From Ehretia macrophylla (Eukaryota > Streptophyta > Magnoliopsida > Boraginales > Ehretiaceae), in assembly GCA_037974665.1 (NCBI GenBank), contig CM075770.1:59345850-59409849 (forward strand): a stretch of 64,000 bases of DNA, given 5' to 3'. Shown here in pieces: positions 34,359 to 46,072 of the stretch; the stretch's first letter is position 1; every line of letters starts with the position of its first letter. Under the pieces are notes generated by a model. It saw nothing but the letters and a program-made list of their open reading frames with translations, was not told where the DNA came from and did not search any database. The translations under genes and the position numbers were made by a program.

Positions 34359-37010
34359 ATGCTAACCGAGAAAACATCTTACACGGAACACTAAACTATA
34401 AAACAATCCTACAAAATCCACTATCAATATAATAATCCTAATTCAATTCACTAGAAGACAAAAAGTCACCAAAAAACAAAACATTCCTTATTCTTTATGC
34501 ATTATTCTTTTTGCACTCTCAAGATACAATTAAATAATGCTTAAAGTTGACAAAAACTCAGCATTCTTTAATGCCTTGGCCGACCATATCAAGCTTTTTT
34601 GCACAAGGTTTGAACAACATAAATTAAATATGCATGCTAGACAAACTATGACACCAAAATGCATAAAAACTGATCAAAAAACCTTCCACTTGCACACTAT
34701 TCTCGGCCATATCACTTTGGCCATGCTAAGCATTTCAAATTGAAGCATTTTGATGACACAAATCAGAATTTGGACTGCCCAAGGCTGACCAAACCCTTAA
34801 AGCACTTGCAAGCCATCACTTTGCCATATTTTCTTAATTTCTCTTTCATTTCTCTCTCTCTCCCTCTCATTTCTCTCTTCTCTCGGCCTTAGCTGCACAT
34901 TACTACCTCCTTGGCTTGTCTTCTTCACCAATTAGCTGAGCAAGGTCGAACAGCCATCAAGAAAACCAAGCAAGCAAGCTAGAGTTCGAAAAACACTCAT
35001 GCATGTGCATTAAAGCTTCATTTCGGTCCTAGGTAAGCTTCTTGACATCCATTTATTTTATTCATGTTTTAGCCTCATGCATGTGCTAAGAGATTACTTA
35101 CTAGGCTAGGAAAAATTGAGAAAAGCTAGTGGGATTTCGGCTAGGCAAAGGAAAGGAGAAGATTTGAGCTTCAACCAGGTTTTTGGGCATAGTTTGGTTG
35201 ATTGCAAAGGTGAGGGTTAAAAGCTTTTGAAAACTCCTTGAAATTTCACATGCATGTTCATAAATGTGTATATTTGCTTCTGTACTTGAATTATGTGGTC
35301 GTTCATGAGCTTAAACAACCAAGCATGGCAAGAACTTGGCTTGAAAATGATGCTAGGTAAAGTCGAATTTATGAGACAGCTTTCTAACTAGTCTGTTCGA
35401 GGTAATTTTGGCTAAGGAAATGATGTTGAAATTGCGTAAAAATCACTAGGTGACTAGTTTGGACAGTTTTGAACAATTTTCGAAGAAATAGGCAAAGTCA
35501 AATTTTGGCTCTAACGTCCTCAAAATGGCAAAATCACGAAAGGTAGCTAAATCTGGAAAAATTTGAGGAAATGAAACAGTTTTGGCAGATGCACTGACTA
35601 TGTAGAACGAGAGGTTTTTGACCTAGAAAATGACATCCAAATTGCGTGAAATTTTGTGTGCTGTAATATTTTTCAGTTGTGGACATTTTTTCCAGAAATA
35701 GGCTTAGGCTAAAAATGAACCTAAGGACCTCAAAAACATGAAATATCGAAAGATAGGCAAATCTGGACAGTTTTGTGCAGTTCCACTATTTCGGCTATAT
35801 CTAATGATCCCGAACTCCAATTGATGCAAGGTTTGTTTCTAATTTTAGTTAACTTATTAAGATTTAATTTGACATCTTATTAAATGAATTTGGAGATTGT
35901 TTGTTTATCCTATTGATTGTGAGAAAACAGCCTATTGCAGTGAGTGTTCCACTTAGCTATGTGCTTGGAAAACTATTGTAACCTCTTTTGTGGCACTAAT
36001 TGCTTGGAATTGTGGTGTTGGAATATTATGTGGACTGTTTTGAGCACTTGAGGATGTATGAATTGAATGATGCATGACTTGGGAATGATGTTAAGTTGAC
36101 TTAGGGTTTTGATCGCACGATTATGCATGAAATGGAAACCCTAATGACTAAGTATTCTTGCTAAGTGTTAACCATTGGATATTGTGAGGAAACTGTACGT
36201 TGCGTGGGCTGCCCGTAAATGTTTTATAACTTCAAGAGTGATCTTGACCATTGCATGTTGACAAATAAGCTTTTCTTGCATCCGAACCCATGTTGATATC
36301 ATTGCATGTTGAATAATCTTATCACTTGATTGCGTGGACCTTTTAATGAGTTATATGGCCTGTTTTACATGTGTTACATGGCTGCCCGTTTAATTTCCAT
36401 ATAACTCTATATGCCTTTCAAGTGAAATTTCCTGTCTTATCGTGTCCTGCTTGTTTATCTGTCAATGTGCAATCTTATGACTGTCCGGAGGCAACCTACT
36501 TTGTTGTCTTCCTTCTGTGATATATATTACCTATCATGAATGTGCAATGCATACAAGGTTGCAACCTTTCCTGTCGGCATGGTAGCGATCACGTACGTCG
36601 GGCGGCATCGGGCTTGCCGGTGTTACCGTGACCACCATGGTCCCATTCCCTCTCTCGCTTGGGGGTTAGACTTCCTCGGAGAATTGGGTCGTAGCATTTT
36701 GGGGTACATCCGGAGTACACCCACCTGGTGTGTTTGGGGGATGATTTTAAGTCGGCCGCAACAACTGATCCTGGATCTGATCTGAGAGCAAAAGCTCACC
36801 GTATCCTTTTTATTATGTGTATAAGTACTACCGCTTGGATCCTAGAGAACCTCGGGGAGGAAAGACCGGTATTCCTGTTCTGTACTTGTATTTCTGTTGT
36901 ATTCATGTTTGAGAAAGGGGTTTTCATAAGTTTAACCGGAAAATGAGTTTCAAGACTTATTTCTCGTTCCCTCTCCCTGAGTTCATAAGGACTCACCCAC
37001 TTTTATCATT

Positions 37011-37076
37011 TCAGGTGAAGAAGAACAGGTACAGGAACCCGAGCTCAATGTACTTAATGATGAACCCCTGGAGTGA
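37011..37076 (+). other. Splice-acceptor-like site plus short acidic frame in C 5' LTR
   Basis: TTTCAG-type acceptor, then 19 codons (EEEQVQEPELN...PLE) and TGA. Relative to A it has one 6-bp loss and one 6-bp gain, so length and frame are retained. Confidence 0.35.
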
Positions 37077-37719
37077 TTGCCTTTTATTGTTGTTTAGCTT
37101 GAACGTGACTACTTGTGTATTTTGTGCTGCTTGAAGACCATTTATCTTATGTTGCTTGTTGTTGCTAATATAAAAGACCCCCGTAGTAATTTAGGGTCTA
37201 ATTTTGGTTTGTACTTATATTAAGTAGACTGATACTAGACATACTATGATCGTTTTTGCTTTTGTTATCATTAGTATCTATCATAGGTTATGATGCTAGT
37301 TAAGGAATAGGCAAATGAACTTATCCAATCTCAACAGGTACTCGCTAATAAGCTAAGATCAACAGGTATATTTTGAAACGAGGATAAATGGACAAACGAG
37401 ACATAGTATCATGCTAGGTTATAAATCAAACGGGACGTTGAAATAACCAACAGGCAATTCAATTGATGATAAAATAGTAAACTCTAGTCGGGAATGAACT
37501 TGAATTGAAAGTTTTGAGGCTGTTAGAAAATTTAGGTCAAAACAAGAGCCCAATTACAGCCGTTATGCTGCCGAATTTCTAGAAAATTTTGGAGTCTAGA
37601 ATAAAACGTTAAGTGTTAAACCTCCTAGAATGGTTAAGAATGTGAAAGGACTTGAATGTTTAGATCACACCCTAGTCTAACCTTTATAGGCCGGGTTGGG
37701 GCGTGACACCTTAGAAGAA

Positions 37720-37731
37720 TGGTATCAGAGC
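37720..37731 (+). other. Element C primer-binding site
   Basis: TGGTATCAGAGC, complementary to the 3' end of initiator tRNA-Met, 12 bases inside the 5' LTR. Confidence 0.9.
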
Positions 37732-37954
37732 TTAGATTGCTTAAGCCGGGTTTAACTCTCGGATTGTGGGTAGAGCCCTAAGATAATTAGAATGACTTGT
37801 TTATGTGTTGTTATTGTGTTAAATATGCCTTCTATGTTCTATGTGCTTAAGTGACTTACGTGCCTTAAATGTTTTTAGAATTGTACCTATAATACGTTGC
37901 ATACTTTATGCATTAGATTCTTAATTATCGTATTTTAATAAATTGTGCCTATAG

Positions 37955-38770
37955 ATGGCCGGCCCTAGTACCCGTACTACTAATAGGAGCGGTGAACCTC
38001 AAGAGACCGGGGATGCCTATCAGACTAATCCCGATATAGCTATGTTTAATATGATGGCAACTGCCATGGATCGTGTATCACGTGTGATGGAGCGTCAGGA
38101 TGCTCGTGAAGCCAACAACAACATCAACAACAGGAATGAGGGTAACCATGGGAGACATAGCAAAATGAAGGAATTCCTTGACTTTCGCCCGTTTAAATTC
38201 TACGGGGAAGCTGATGATGAGAAAGCCAAGGCTTGGCTATCCGAGATCGAGAAGATTTTCAGGCCATTTGATTATACAGATGAAGAGAAATTGGAGTTTG
38301 CTGTATTTCTGTTGCACGGGGATGCCGAGCATTGGTGGCACACTGTAAAGGTACTGTGGGAAACGGATCAGACACCTCGCTTGTGGGGTAATTTCGTTAA
38401 GGCGTTTAAGGAGAAATATGTACCTGCAGTTTCCAGGCAGAGGCGGATCGAGGAGTTCATGCACTTGACCCAGGATAAAATGACGGTGGCCCAGTATGAG
38501 GCTCGTTTTGACCGACTGTCCCGTTATGCTCAGTATATGGTTTGTACTCCGGAGGAAAAAATGTGGAAATTTACTGTTGGTTTGAGGCTAGAGATTCAGG
38601 ACCAGTTAGCTTCTCATGACTTCGATACTTATTCTGCCCTCTTTGCTACTGCCTCTCGAGTTGAGAAGAGGAAACTAGATGGAGCCGGTTCGAGTCAGCC
38701 CAACAAGAAACCATACCAGCCTCCAGGTCAGCAGAGGAAGTTTCAGAGTCAGAGTCGCAGTCAGGGCTAG
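37955..38770 (+). pseudogene. gag (capsid) part of element C
   Basis: 271 codons to the first stop. A hydrophilic N-terminus of about 65 residues is followed by a retrotransposon gag domain (about residues 75-225), with motifs FRPFKFYGEADDEKAKAWL, WWHTVK, WGNFVKAF and F..LTQ...V..YEARFDRLS..A. It forms the particle that packages element RNA in the cytoplasm. A basic, Gln- and Ser-rich tail follows. The stop at 38768 falls before the zinc knuckles, which continue in the same frame at 38870-38980. Family membership is firm; the product would be truncated. Confidence 0.85.
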
Positions 38771-39136
38771 AGCCAGGACAGACCATGGAATAACCGTGGC
38801 CTGATGAAAGCGTCATCAGCCTCTTCCGCCCGCGGATCTATAGGTAGTTCACCTGCTACTCAGTCCGTCAGCTGTTCATATTGTGACAGGAAAGGGCACA
38901 CCGAGGCCCAGTGTTGGAGGAAGTTGGGACGATGTATGAGGTGCGGCAGTGATCAGCACTAGATCAAGGATTACCCTAAACGCCAGGCAGGACAGAATCA
39001 GGGTAAACCAGCCGGTAGAGGCAAGACTCCAGTTCCTAGGGTCCAGGCTGGAGCCTATGCTATTGAGTGCGAGGAGATTCCAGATGAGACCGTTGTTGTT
39101 GAAGGTATATTCTTCATACTGAATCAACTTGTTAAG
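38771..39136 (+). pseudogene. Zinc-knuckle segment of element C gag, stop-interrupted
   Basis: Continues the gag frame. A first knuckle C-X2-C-X4-H-X4-C is complete (CSYCDRKGHTEAQC). A second begins CMRCGSDQH but is followed by a TAG at 38960, and its last cysteine position reads Tyr. Such knuckles bind element RNA. The segment links gag to the protease. Confidence 0.75.
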
Positions 39137-39988
39137 GTGTTAATTGATCCGGGTGCTACTCATTCATTTATTACTCCCTTATGTGTGGAGTGTGTGAAAT
39201 TGAAAGTTGTATGTTTGCCATATGAAATAGAAGTTGGTACTCCAATAGGTTCTAAACTTGTAACTAGTTCAGCTTGTAAAGAATGTAAAATCCAAATTAA
39301 GGATAGGGAATTCTCGGCCAATCTTATTGTATTACCTTTTAGAGACTACGAGGTCATTTTAGGGATGGACTGGCTGGCAAAACATCATGTCCAACTGGAT
39401 TGCCGAGCAATGATTATAACGTTCCGGGTACCTGATCAACCGATACTAGAGGTTTTGGGCCGAAGATATTTCACCGGGAGTTCCATCATTTCATCTACAA
39501 AAGCAGTGAAGTCCTTAAGGAAAGGATGCAGCGGATACTTGGCTTACCTTATCAACAAGCCGTCGGATAAAGCTAAGTTGGATGAGATGCCTGTGATCAA
39601 AGACTATGCAGATGTATTCCCTGAAGAATTATCCGGTTTACCCCCAAATCGGGAGATCGAGTTTGTTATAGAGTTGCTACCTGGCACCCAGCCGATATCA
39701 AAAGCTCCCTATCGTATGGCACCGGTTGAGCTACAAGAATTAAAGGACCAATTGCAAGGATTGCTGAAGAAGGGATTTGTACAACCGAGCTCTTCACCGT
39801 GGGGTGCGCCCGTGCTATTTGTTAAGAAGAAAGACGGAACGTTGAGGCTATGCATTGACTATCGAGGTTTGAACCAAGTGACTGTCAAGAATAAATACCC
39901 ACTTCCCCTAATTGACGAGTTATTTGATCTACTGCAAGGAGCCAAAGTGTATTCGAAACTCGACTTGAGACAAGGGTACTATCAGTGA
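39137..39988 (+). pseudogene. Protease and N-terminal reverse transcriptase part of element C
   Basis: Open for 283 codons. Aspartic protease motif is [10 protein letters not shown] at 39140-39169, followed by ILGMDWL near 39357; together these are the retropepsin active site and its partner motif. The active-site triplet reads DPG rather than DSG or DTG, a form I believe occurs in related plant elements. RT begins around residue 190 ([34 protein letters not shown]), with the first catalytic Asp in KLDLRQGY at 39962-39964. TGA at 39986 cuts the RT between its catalytic motifs. Confidence 0.85.
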
Positions 39989-40006
39989 CGGATCAACGAG
40001 GAAGAT

Positions 40007-40276
40007 GTGCCTAAAACGGCTTTCAGGACGAGATATAGGCACTATGAATATGTGGTGATGCCTTTTGGACTAACTAATGCCCCTGCAGCTTTTATGGATT
40101 TGAGGCATAGGGTGTTTCAACCCTACTTGGACCAATTTGTGGTGATCTTCATTGATGATATTTTGGTATACTCGAAATCGGAGGCGGGGCATGAGCAACA
40201 TCTGCGGTTGGTACTGCAGAAACTTCGAGAGAACCAATTGTATGCAAAGTTTAGTAAATGTGAATTTTGGTTGTAG
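40007..40276 (+). pseudogene. Central reverse transcriptase part of element C
   Basis: Same frame after the TGA at 39986. Contains the [12 protein letters not shown] motif and the catalytic [11 protein letters not shown] at 40148-40180 (two adjacent Asp), both intact. The palm domain copies element RNA to DNA. Ends at TAG 40274 just before FLGH. Confidence 0.85.
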
Positions 40277-40288
40277 CAGATTGTATTT

Positions 40289-41155
40289 TTGGGGCATATC
40301 ATATCCCAAGAGGGAATAGCGGTAGATCCAGCAAAGATCGATGTAGTGATGTCTTGGAAGAAGCCGAAAAATGTTACGGAGGTTCGGAGTTTTCTTGGTC
40401 TAGCCGGCTATTATCGGAGGTTCGTGAAGGATTTCTCTAAGATTGCAGGACCGCTTACAAAGCTCACTCAAAAGAAAACCAAGTTCGTGTGGGATGATAA
40501 GTGTGAGAACAGCTTCCAAGAGTTGAAGGAGAGATTGACTACTGCACCAGTTCTTGCATTGCCTGAAGGGAGTCAAGGTTTCGTAATCTATAGCGGTGCT
40601 TCGAAAGAAGGATTGAGATGTGTATTGATGCAAAATGGAAGAGTTATTGCATATGCTTCTAGGAAACCAAAGCCGTATGAGATGAATTACCCGACACATG
40701 ATTTGGAGTTAGCGGCTATTGTGTTTGCACTCAAGAAATGGAGGCATTATCTGTGGGGTAACAAGTTTGAAGTATTTACTGATCATAAGAGCTTGAAATA
40801 CTTGTTCTCTCAAAAGGAGTTGAATATGAGGCAAAGGCGGTGGATGGAGCTTTTGGATGATTATAACTGCTCAATTAATTATGTGCTTGGTAAGGTGAAC
40901 GTAGTCGCAGATGCCTTAAGCAGAAAAGCAAGCATAGCGAAACTGGAAGTCAAGGTACAGGATTTGTTGGAGGAAGCGTTTCTATGGAAACCACAATTGA
41001 CTCAGAAGGGGTTACTTTTTGCCACTACCCAAGTTCAATCGACTTTGTTATCTGAGTTACGAGAGGCTCAACAGAAGGACCAACAATTTCAAAAGATTAA
41101 GGAAAGCAACACAGATTTCAAGATTCATGATGAACCGGGTTTGTGTTCCCAATGA
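40289..41155 (+). pseudogene. RT thumb and RNase H part of element C
   Basis: Starts with the [16 protein letters not shown] segment, then [21 protein letters not shown], typical of the gypsy RT thumb. RNase H follows: [10 protein letters not shown], then [31 protein letters not shown], then [10 protein letters not shown], then ADALSRK. The first catalytic Asp of RNase H is Gly here (GGT at 40595-40597); the Glu in DLELAA and the Asp in FTDHKSL are kept. The frame is lost near 41125-41145. Confidence 0.85.
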
Positions 41156-41396
41156 GCCAGAGCTGAAAAAGAATATTCTTGAAGAAGCCCATAATTCAAA
41201 ATACACACTTCACCCCGGTGGAACAAAGATGTACCGGGATTTGAAGCAACACTATTGGTGGAATAACATGAAAAGATAAATTGCGGAGTTTGTAGCACGG
41301 TGTTTAACTTGCCAGAGAGTCAAAGCAGAACATCAACGACCCGCAGGTTTACTTCAGCCGTTGGAGATTCCTCAATGGAAATGAGAACATATCACT
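41140..41396 (+). pseudogene. Integrase zinc-binding part of element C
   Basis: Read in the frame one base on. Contains the H-X5-H...C-X2-C zinc-binding signature (HNSKYTLHPGG... then [12 protein letters not shown]). It is interrupted by TAA 41277, directly before the IAEFVARC segment, and by TGA 41382, directly before EHITMDF. This domain stabilises the integrase on DNA ends. Confidence 0.8.
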
Positions 41397-42455
41397 ATGG
41401 ATTTTGTTATGGACCTGCCTAGATCACGGAAGGGTCGTGACGCCGTTTGGGTTATAGTAGATAGATTGACTAAGTCGGCGCACTTTTTACCAATAAACAA
41501 GGAGGATAGTCCTGAGAAACTGGGAGATATATATGTGGCGGAGATTGTAAGATTGCTAGGGATGCCTGTGAGTATCGTACCGGATAGGGATCCTCGTTTT
41601 ACTTCCCGATTTTGGAAGAGATTGCAGGAAGCTTTGGGGACGAAATTGAGTTTTAGCACGGCTTATCACCCTCAGACGGGCGGTCAATCAGAGAGAACCA
41701 TTCAGATTTTGGAGGATATGCTGAGGGCATGTGTGTTGGACTTCGGGAAAGGTTGGGAGAAATATCTATCTCTAGCGGAGTTCGCCTACGACAATAGTTA
41801 TCAGGCCATGATCGGGATGGCCCTTTTTGAGGCGATGTATGGACGTAAGTGTCGATCCCCAATCTACTGGGATGAAGTAGGTGAGACGAAGACTTTTGAC
41901 CCGACCCTTTTACCTAAACTGATGAAGACTGTTGATGACATCCAGCTCATCCGGAAACGAATGCTTACCGCCCAAAGCAGGCAGAAGAGTTATGCAGACC
42001 GACGGAGACGGAGTCTAGAGTTTGAGGTTGGCGACAGGGTGTTCTTGAAGATATCACCCCGGAGGGGACTGATTAAACACGGCAAGGGTGAAAAGTTGAG
42101 CCCGAGGTTTGTTGGACCATTTGAGATAATTGAGAAGATTAGCAAATTGGCGTATCGCCTAGCACTAGCCCAGAACCTCTCCAATATTCATGACATCTTT
42201 CATGTATCGATGCTGCGGAAGTATCATCCTGATCCATCACACATCTTGGAGCCAGAGCCGTTGCAACTTCGGGAGAACTTGTCTTATGAGGAAAAGCCCA
42301 TTCGGATCCTAGATCAGCAAGATCGGGAGTTGCGCAACAAAACTATACCGATGGTGAAAGTGCTGTGGGATCATCATGGAGTTGAAGAAGCAACGTGGGA
42401 AAGGCGAGACCAGATGGAGCAGCAATATCCAGCTTTATTTCAAGGTAAATATTGA
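41397..42455 (+). pseudogene. Integrase core and chromodomain of element C
   Basis: 352 codons open. The catalytic D-D-35-E triad is complete: Asp at 41400 (MDFVMDLP), Asp at 41583 (VPDRDPRF) and Glu at 41691 (GGQSER). The GPFEIIEKISKLAYRLALA segment and HDIFHVSMLRKY follow. The last 60 residues (42273-42452) form a chromodomain-like module with ILDQQDRELRNKTIPMVKVLW and EEATWE. In chromoviruses this module is thought to steer insertion to heterochromatin. The stop codon lies just upstream of the polypurine flank. Confidence 0.88.
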
Positions 42456-42476
42456 ATTTCGGGACGAAATTCTTTT

Positions 42477-42489
42477 AAGGAGGGGAGGA
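42477..42489 (+). other. Element C polypurine tract
   Basis: AAGGAGGGGAGGA directly before the 3' LTR; primes plus-strand DNA synthesis. Confidence 0.9.
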
Positions 42490-42718
42490 TGTGAGGCCTG
42501 ACCCCGAATTGCGTGCGATACCGTGTTTTGCGTGCCCTAACCTAGATTTGCGTGCCATGACCTAGGTTTGAGAATTGTATTTATTTTTGTGTGCCTTGCA
42601 TTGAATTTCATGCATTCATATAGGGTTACGTGCATTTACTTGAAAAACGTGCATTTGTCTCGTAGTTCATGTCCTACCTCGTAGTGCATGCCTTAGACCT
42701 AGGAAAGCGTGCCTTCAC
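42490..42718 (+). repeat. Degenerate short repeats at the outer end of U3 (C 3' LTR)
   Basis: Counterpart of 34132-34358; several CGTG cores differ between the two LTRs by CG/CA or CG/TG. Confidence 0.6.
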
Positions 42719-45369
42719 GCTGACCGAGAGAGCATCTTACACGGAACACTAAACTATAAAACAATCCTACAAAATCCACTATCAATATAATAATCCTAAT
42801 TCAATTCACTAGAAGACAAAAAGTCACCAAAAAACAAAACATTCCTTATTCTTTATGCATTATTCTTTTTGCACTCTCAAGATACAATTAAATAATGCTT
42901 AAAGTTGACAAAAATTCAGCATTCTTTAATGCCTTGGCCGACCATATCAAGCTTTTTTGCACAAGGTTTGAACAACATAAATTAAATATGCATGCTAGAC
43001 AAACTATGACACCAAAATGCATTAAAAAATGATCAAAAAACCTTCCACTTGCACACTATTCTCGGCCATATCACTTTGGCCATGCTAAGCATTTCAAATT
43101 GAAGCATTTTGATGACACAAATCAGAATTTGGACTGCCCAAGGCTGACCAAACCCTTAAAGCACTTGCAAGCCATCACTTTGCCATATTTTCTTCATTTC
43201 TCTTTCATTTCTCTCTCTCTCCCTCTCATTTCTCTCTCCTCTCGGCCTTACCTGCACATTACTACCTCGTTGGCTTGTCTTCTTCACCAATTAGCAGAGC
43301 AAGGTCGAACAGCCATCAAGAAAACCAAGCAAGCAAGCTAGAGTTCGAAAAACACTCATGCATGTGCATTAAAGCTTCATTTCGGTCCTAAGTAAGCTTC
43401 TTGACATCCATTTCTTTTCTTCATGTTTTAGCCTCATGCATGTGCTAAGAGATTGCTTACTAGGCTAGGAAAAATTGAGAAAAGCTAGTGGGATTTCGGC
43501 TAGGCAAAGGAAAGGAGAAGATTTGAGCTTCAACCAGGTTTTTGGGCATAGTTTGGTTGATTGAAAAGGTGAGGGTTAAAAGCTTTTGAAAACTCTTTGA
43601 AATTTCACATGCATGTTCATAAATGTGTATATTTGCTTCTGTACTTGAGTTATGTGGTCGTTCATGAGCTTAAACAACCGTGCATGGCAAGAACTTGGCT
43701 TGAAAATGATGCTACGTAAAGTCGAATTTATGAGACAGCTTTCTGACCAGTCTGTTCGAGGTAATTTTGGCTAAGCAAATGAGGTTGAAATTGCGTAAAA
43801 ATCACTAGGTGACTAGTTTGGACAGTTTTGAACAATTTTCGCAGAAATAGGCAAAGTCAAATTTTGGCTCTAAGGTCCTCAAAATGGCAAAATCACGAAA
43901 GGTAGCTAAATCTGGAAAAATTTGAGGAAATGAAACAGTTTTTGCAGATGCACTGACTATGTAGAACGAGAGATTTTTGACCTAGCAAATGACATTAAAA
44001 TTGCGTGAAATTTTGTGTGCTGATAGATTTGTCAGTTGTGGACATTTTTTCCAGAAATAGGCTTAGGCTAAAAATGAACCTAAAGACCTCAAAAACATGA
44101 AATATAGAAAGATAGGCAAATCTGGACAGTTTTGTGCAGTTCCACTATTTTGGCTATATCTAATGATCCCGAACTCCAATTGATGCAAGGTTTGTTTCTG
44201 ATTTTAGTTAACTTCTTAAGCTTTAATTTGAAATCTTATTCACTGAATTTGGAGATTTTTTGATTATCCTATTGATTGTGAGAAAACAGCCTATTGCAGT
44301 GAGTGTTCCACTTAGCTATGTGCTTGGAAAACTATTGTAACCTCTTTTGTGGCACTAATTGCTTGGAATTGTGGTGTTGGAATATTATGTGAACTGTTTT
44401 GAGCACTTGAGGATGTATGAATTGAATGATGCATGACTTGGGAATGATGTTAAGTTGACTTAGGGTTTTGATCGCACGATTATGCATGAAATGGTAACCC
44501 TAATGACTAAGTATTCTTGCTAAGTGTTAACCATTGGATATTGTGAGGAAACTGTATGTTGCATGGGCTGCCCGTAAATGTTTTATAACTTCAAAAGTGA
44601 TCTTGACCAATGCATGTTGACAAATAAGCTTTTCTTGCATCCGAACCCATGTTGATATCATTGCATGTTGAATAATCTTATCACTTGATTGCGTGGACTT
44701 TTTAATGAGTTATATGGCCTGTTTTACATGTGTTACATGGCTGCCCGTTTAATTTCCATATAACTCTATATGCCTTTCAAGTGAAATTTCCTGTCTTATC
44801 GTGTCCTGCTTGTTTATCTGTCAATGTGCAATCCTATGACTATCCGGAGGCAACCTACTTTGTTGTCTTCCTTCTGTGATATATATTACCTGTCATGAAT
44901 GTGCATTGCATACAAGGTTGCAACCTTTCCTGTCGGCATGGTAGCGATCACGTACGCCGGGCGGCATCGGGCTTGCCGGTGTTACCGTGACCACCATGGT
45001 CCCATTCCCTCTCTCGCTTGGGGGCTAGACTTCCTCGGAGAGTTGGGTCGTAGGATTTTGGGGTACATCCGGAGTACACCCACCTAGTGTGTTTGGGGGA
45101 TGATTTGAAGTCGGCCACAACAACTGATCCTGGATCTGATCTGAGAGCAAAAGCTCACCGTATCCTTTTTATTATGTGTATAAGTACTCCCGCTTGGATC
45201 CTAGAGAACCTCGGGGAGGAAAGACCGGTATTCCTGTTCTGTACTTGTATTTCTGTTGTATTCATGTTTGAGAAAGGGGTTTTCATAAGTTTAACCGGAA
45301 AATGAGTTTCAAAACTTATTTCTCGTTCCCCCTCGCTGAGTTCATAAGGACTCACCCTCTTTTATCATT

Positions 45370-45435
45370 TTAGGTGAAGAAGAACAGGTACAGGAACCCG
45401 AGCTCAATGTACCTAATGATGAACCCCTGGAGTGA
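45370..45435 (+). other. Splice-acceptor-like site plus short acidic frame in C 3' LTR
   Basis: Acceptor reads TTTTAG here; the 19-codon frame and TGA are kept with one substitution. Confidence 0.35.
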
Positions 45436-46067
45436 TTGCCTGTTATTGTTGTTTTGCTTGAACGTGACTACTTGTGTATTTTGTGCTGCTTGAAGACCAT
45501 TTATCTTATGTTGCTTGTTGTTGCTAATGTAAAAGACCCCCGTTGTAATTTGGGGTCTAATTTTGGTTTATACTTATATTAAATAGACTGATACTAGACA
45601 TACTATGATCGTTTTTGCTTTTGTTATCATTAGTATCTATCATAGGTTATGATGCTAGTTAAGGAATAGGCAAATGAACTTATCCAATCTCAACAGGTAC
45701 TCGCTAATAAGCTAAGATCAACATGTATATTTTGAAACGAGGATAAATGGACAAACGAGACATAGTATCATGCTAGGTTATAAATCAAACGGGACGTCGA
45801 AATAACCAATAGGCAATTCAATTGATGATAAAATAGTAAACTCTAGTCATGAATGAACTTGAATTGAAAGTTTTGAGGCTGTTAGAAAATTTAGGTCAAA
45901 ACAAGAGCCCAATTACAACCGTTATGCTGCCAGATTTCTGGAAAATTTTGGAGTCTAGAATAAAACGTTAAGTGTTAAACCTCCTAGAATGGTTAAGAAT
46001 GTGAAAGGACTTGAATGTTTAGATCACACCCTAGTCTAACCTTTATAGGCCGGGTTGGGGCGTGACA

Positions 46068-46072
46068 AGTGC
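46068..46072. repeat. Target site duplication of element C, right
   Basis: AGTGC, one mismatch to GGTGC on the left, consistent with mutation after insertion. Confidence 0.85.

Larger units (their letters stand above)
34132..37708 (+). repeat. Element C 5' LTR
   Basis: 3577 bp, TGTGAGGCCTGACCCC to GGTTGGGGCGTGACA. Differences from the 3' LTR are dense in the first 240 bases and sparse further in. No supported protein gene. Confidence 0.93.
37955..42455 (+). pseudogene. Element C gag-pol polyprotein region, broken
   Basis: One original reading frame, gag to chromodomain, starting at ATG 37955 and ending at TGA 42453. In-frame stops are TAG 38768, TAG 38960, TGA 39986, TAG 40274, TAA 41277 and TGA 41382. 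A frame change lies at about 41125-41145, where the reading moves by +1. Fragments before and after each break carry the expected family motifs in order. No gag-pol frameshift signal is needed because gag and pol share a frame, as is usual in plant chromoviruses. Confidence 0.9.
34132..46067 (+). mobile_element. Element C: Ty3/gypsy chromovirus (Tekay/Del-like), decayed
   Basis: 11936 bp. Direct LTRs of 3577 and 3578 bp flank a 4781-bp interior with primer-binding site, gag, zinc knuckle, protease, RT, RNase H, integrase, C-terminal chromodomain and polypurine tract. The gene order is that of Ty3/gypsy, and the chromodomain places it among chromoviruses. The polypurine flank GGGACGAAATTCTTTTAAGG is what I recall from Tekay/Del elements, so that clade name is a good guess. 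Inserted into the 3' end of 5S copy 29. Six in-frame stops and one frameshift make it non-functional. Confidence 0.92.
42490..46067 (+). repeat. Element C 3' LTR
   Basis: 3578 bp, same ends as the 5' LTR, directly preceded by the polypurine tract. Confidence 0.93.

Noticed and set aside
38237-42184. Minus-strand frames within the coding region of element C
   Set aside because: Shadow frames opposite gag, RT and integrase; the plus strand carries the family motifs.
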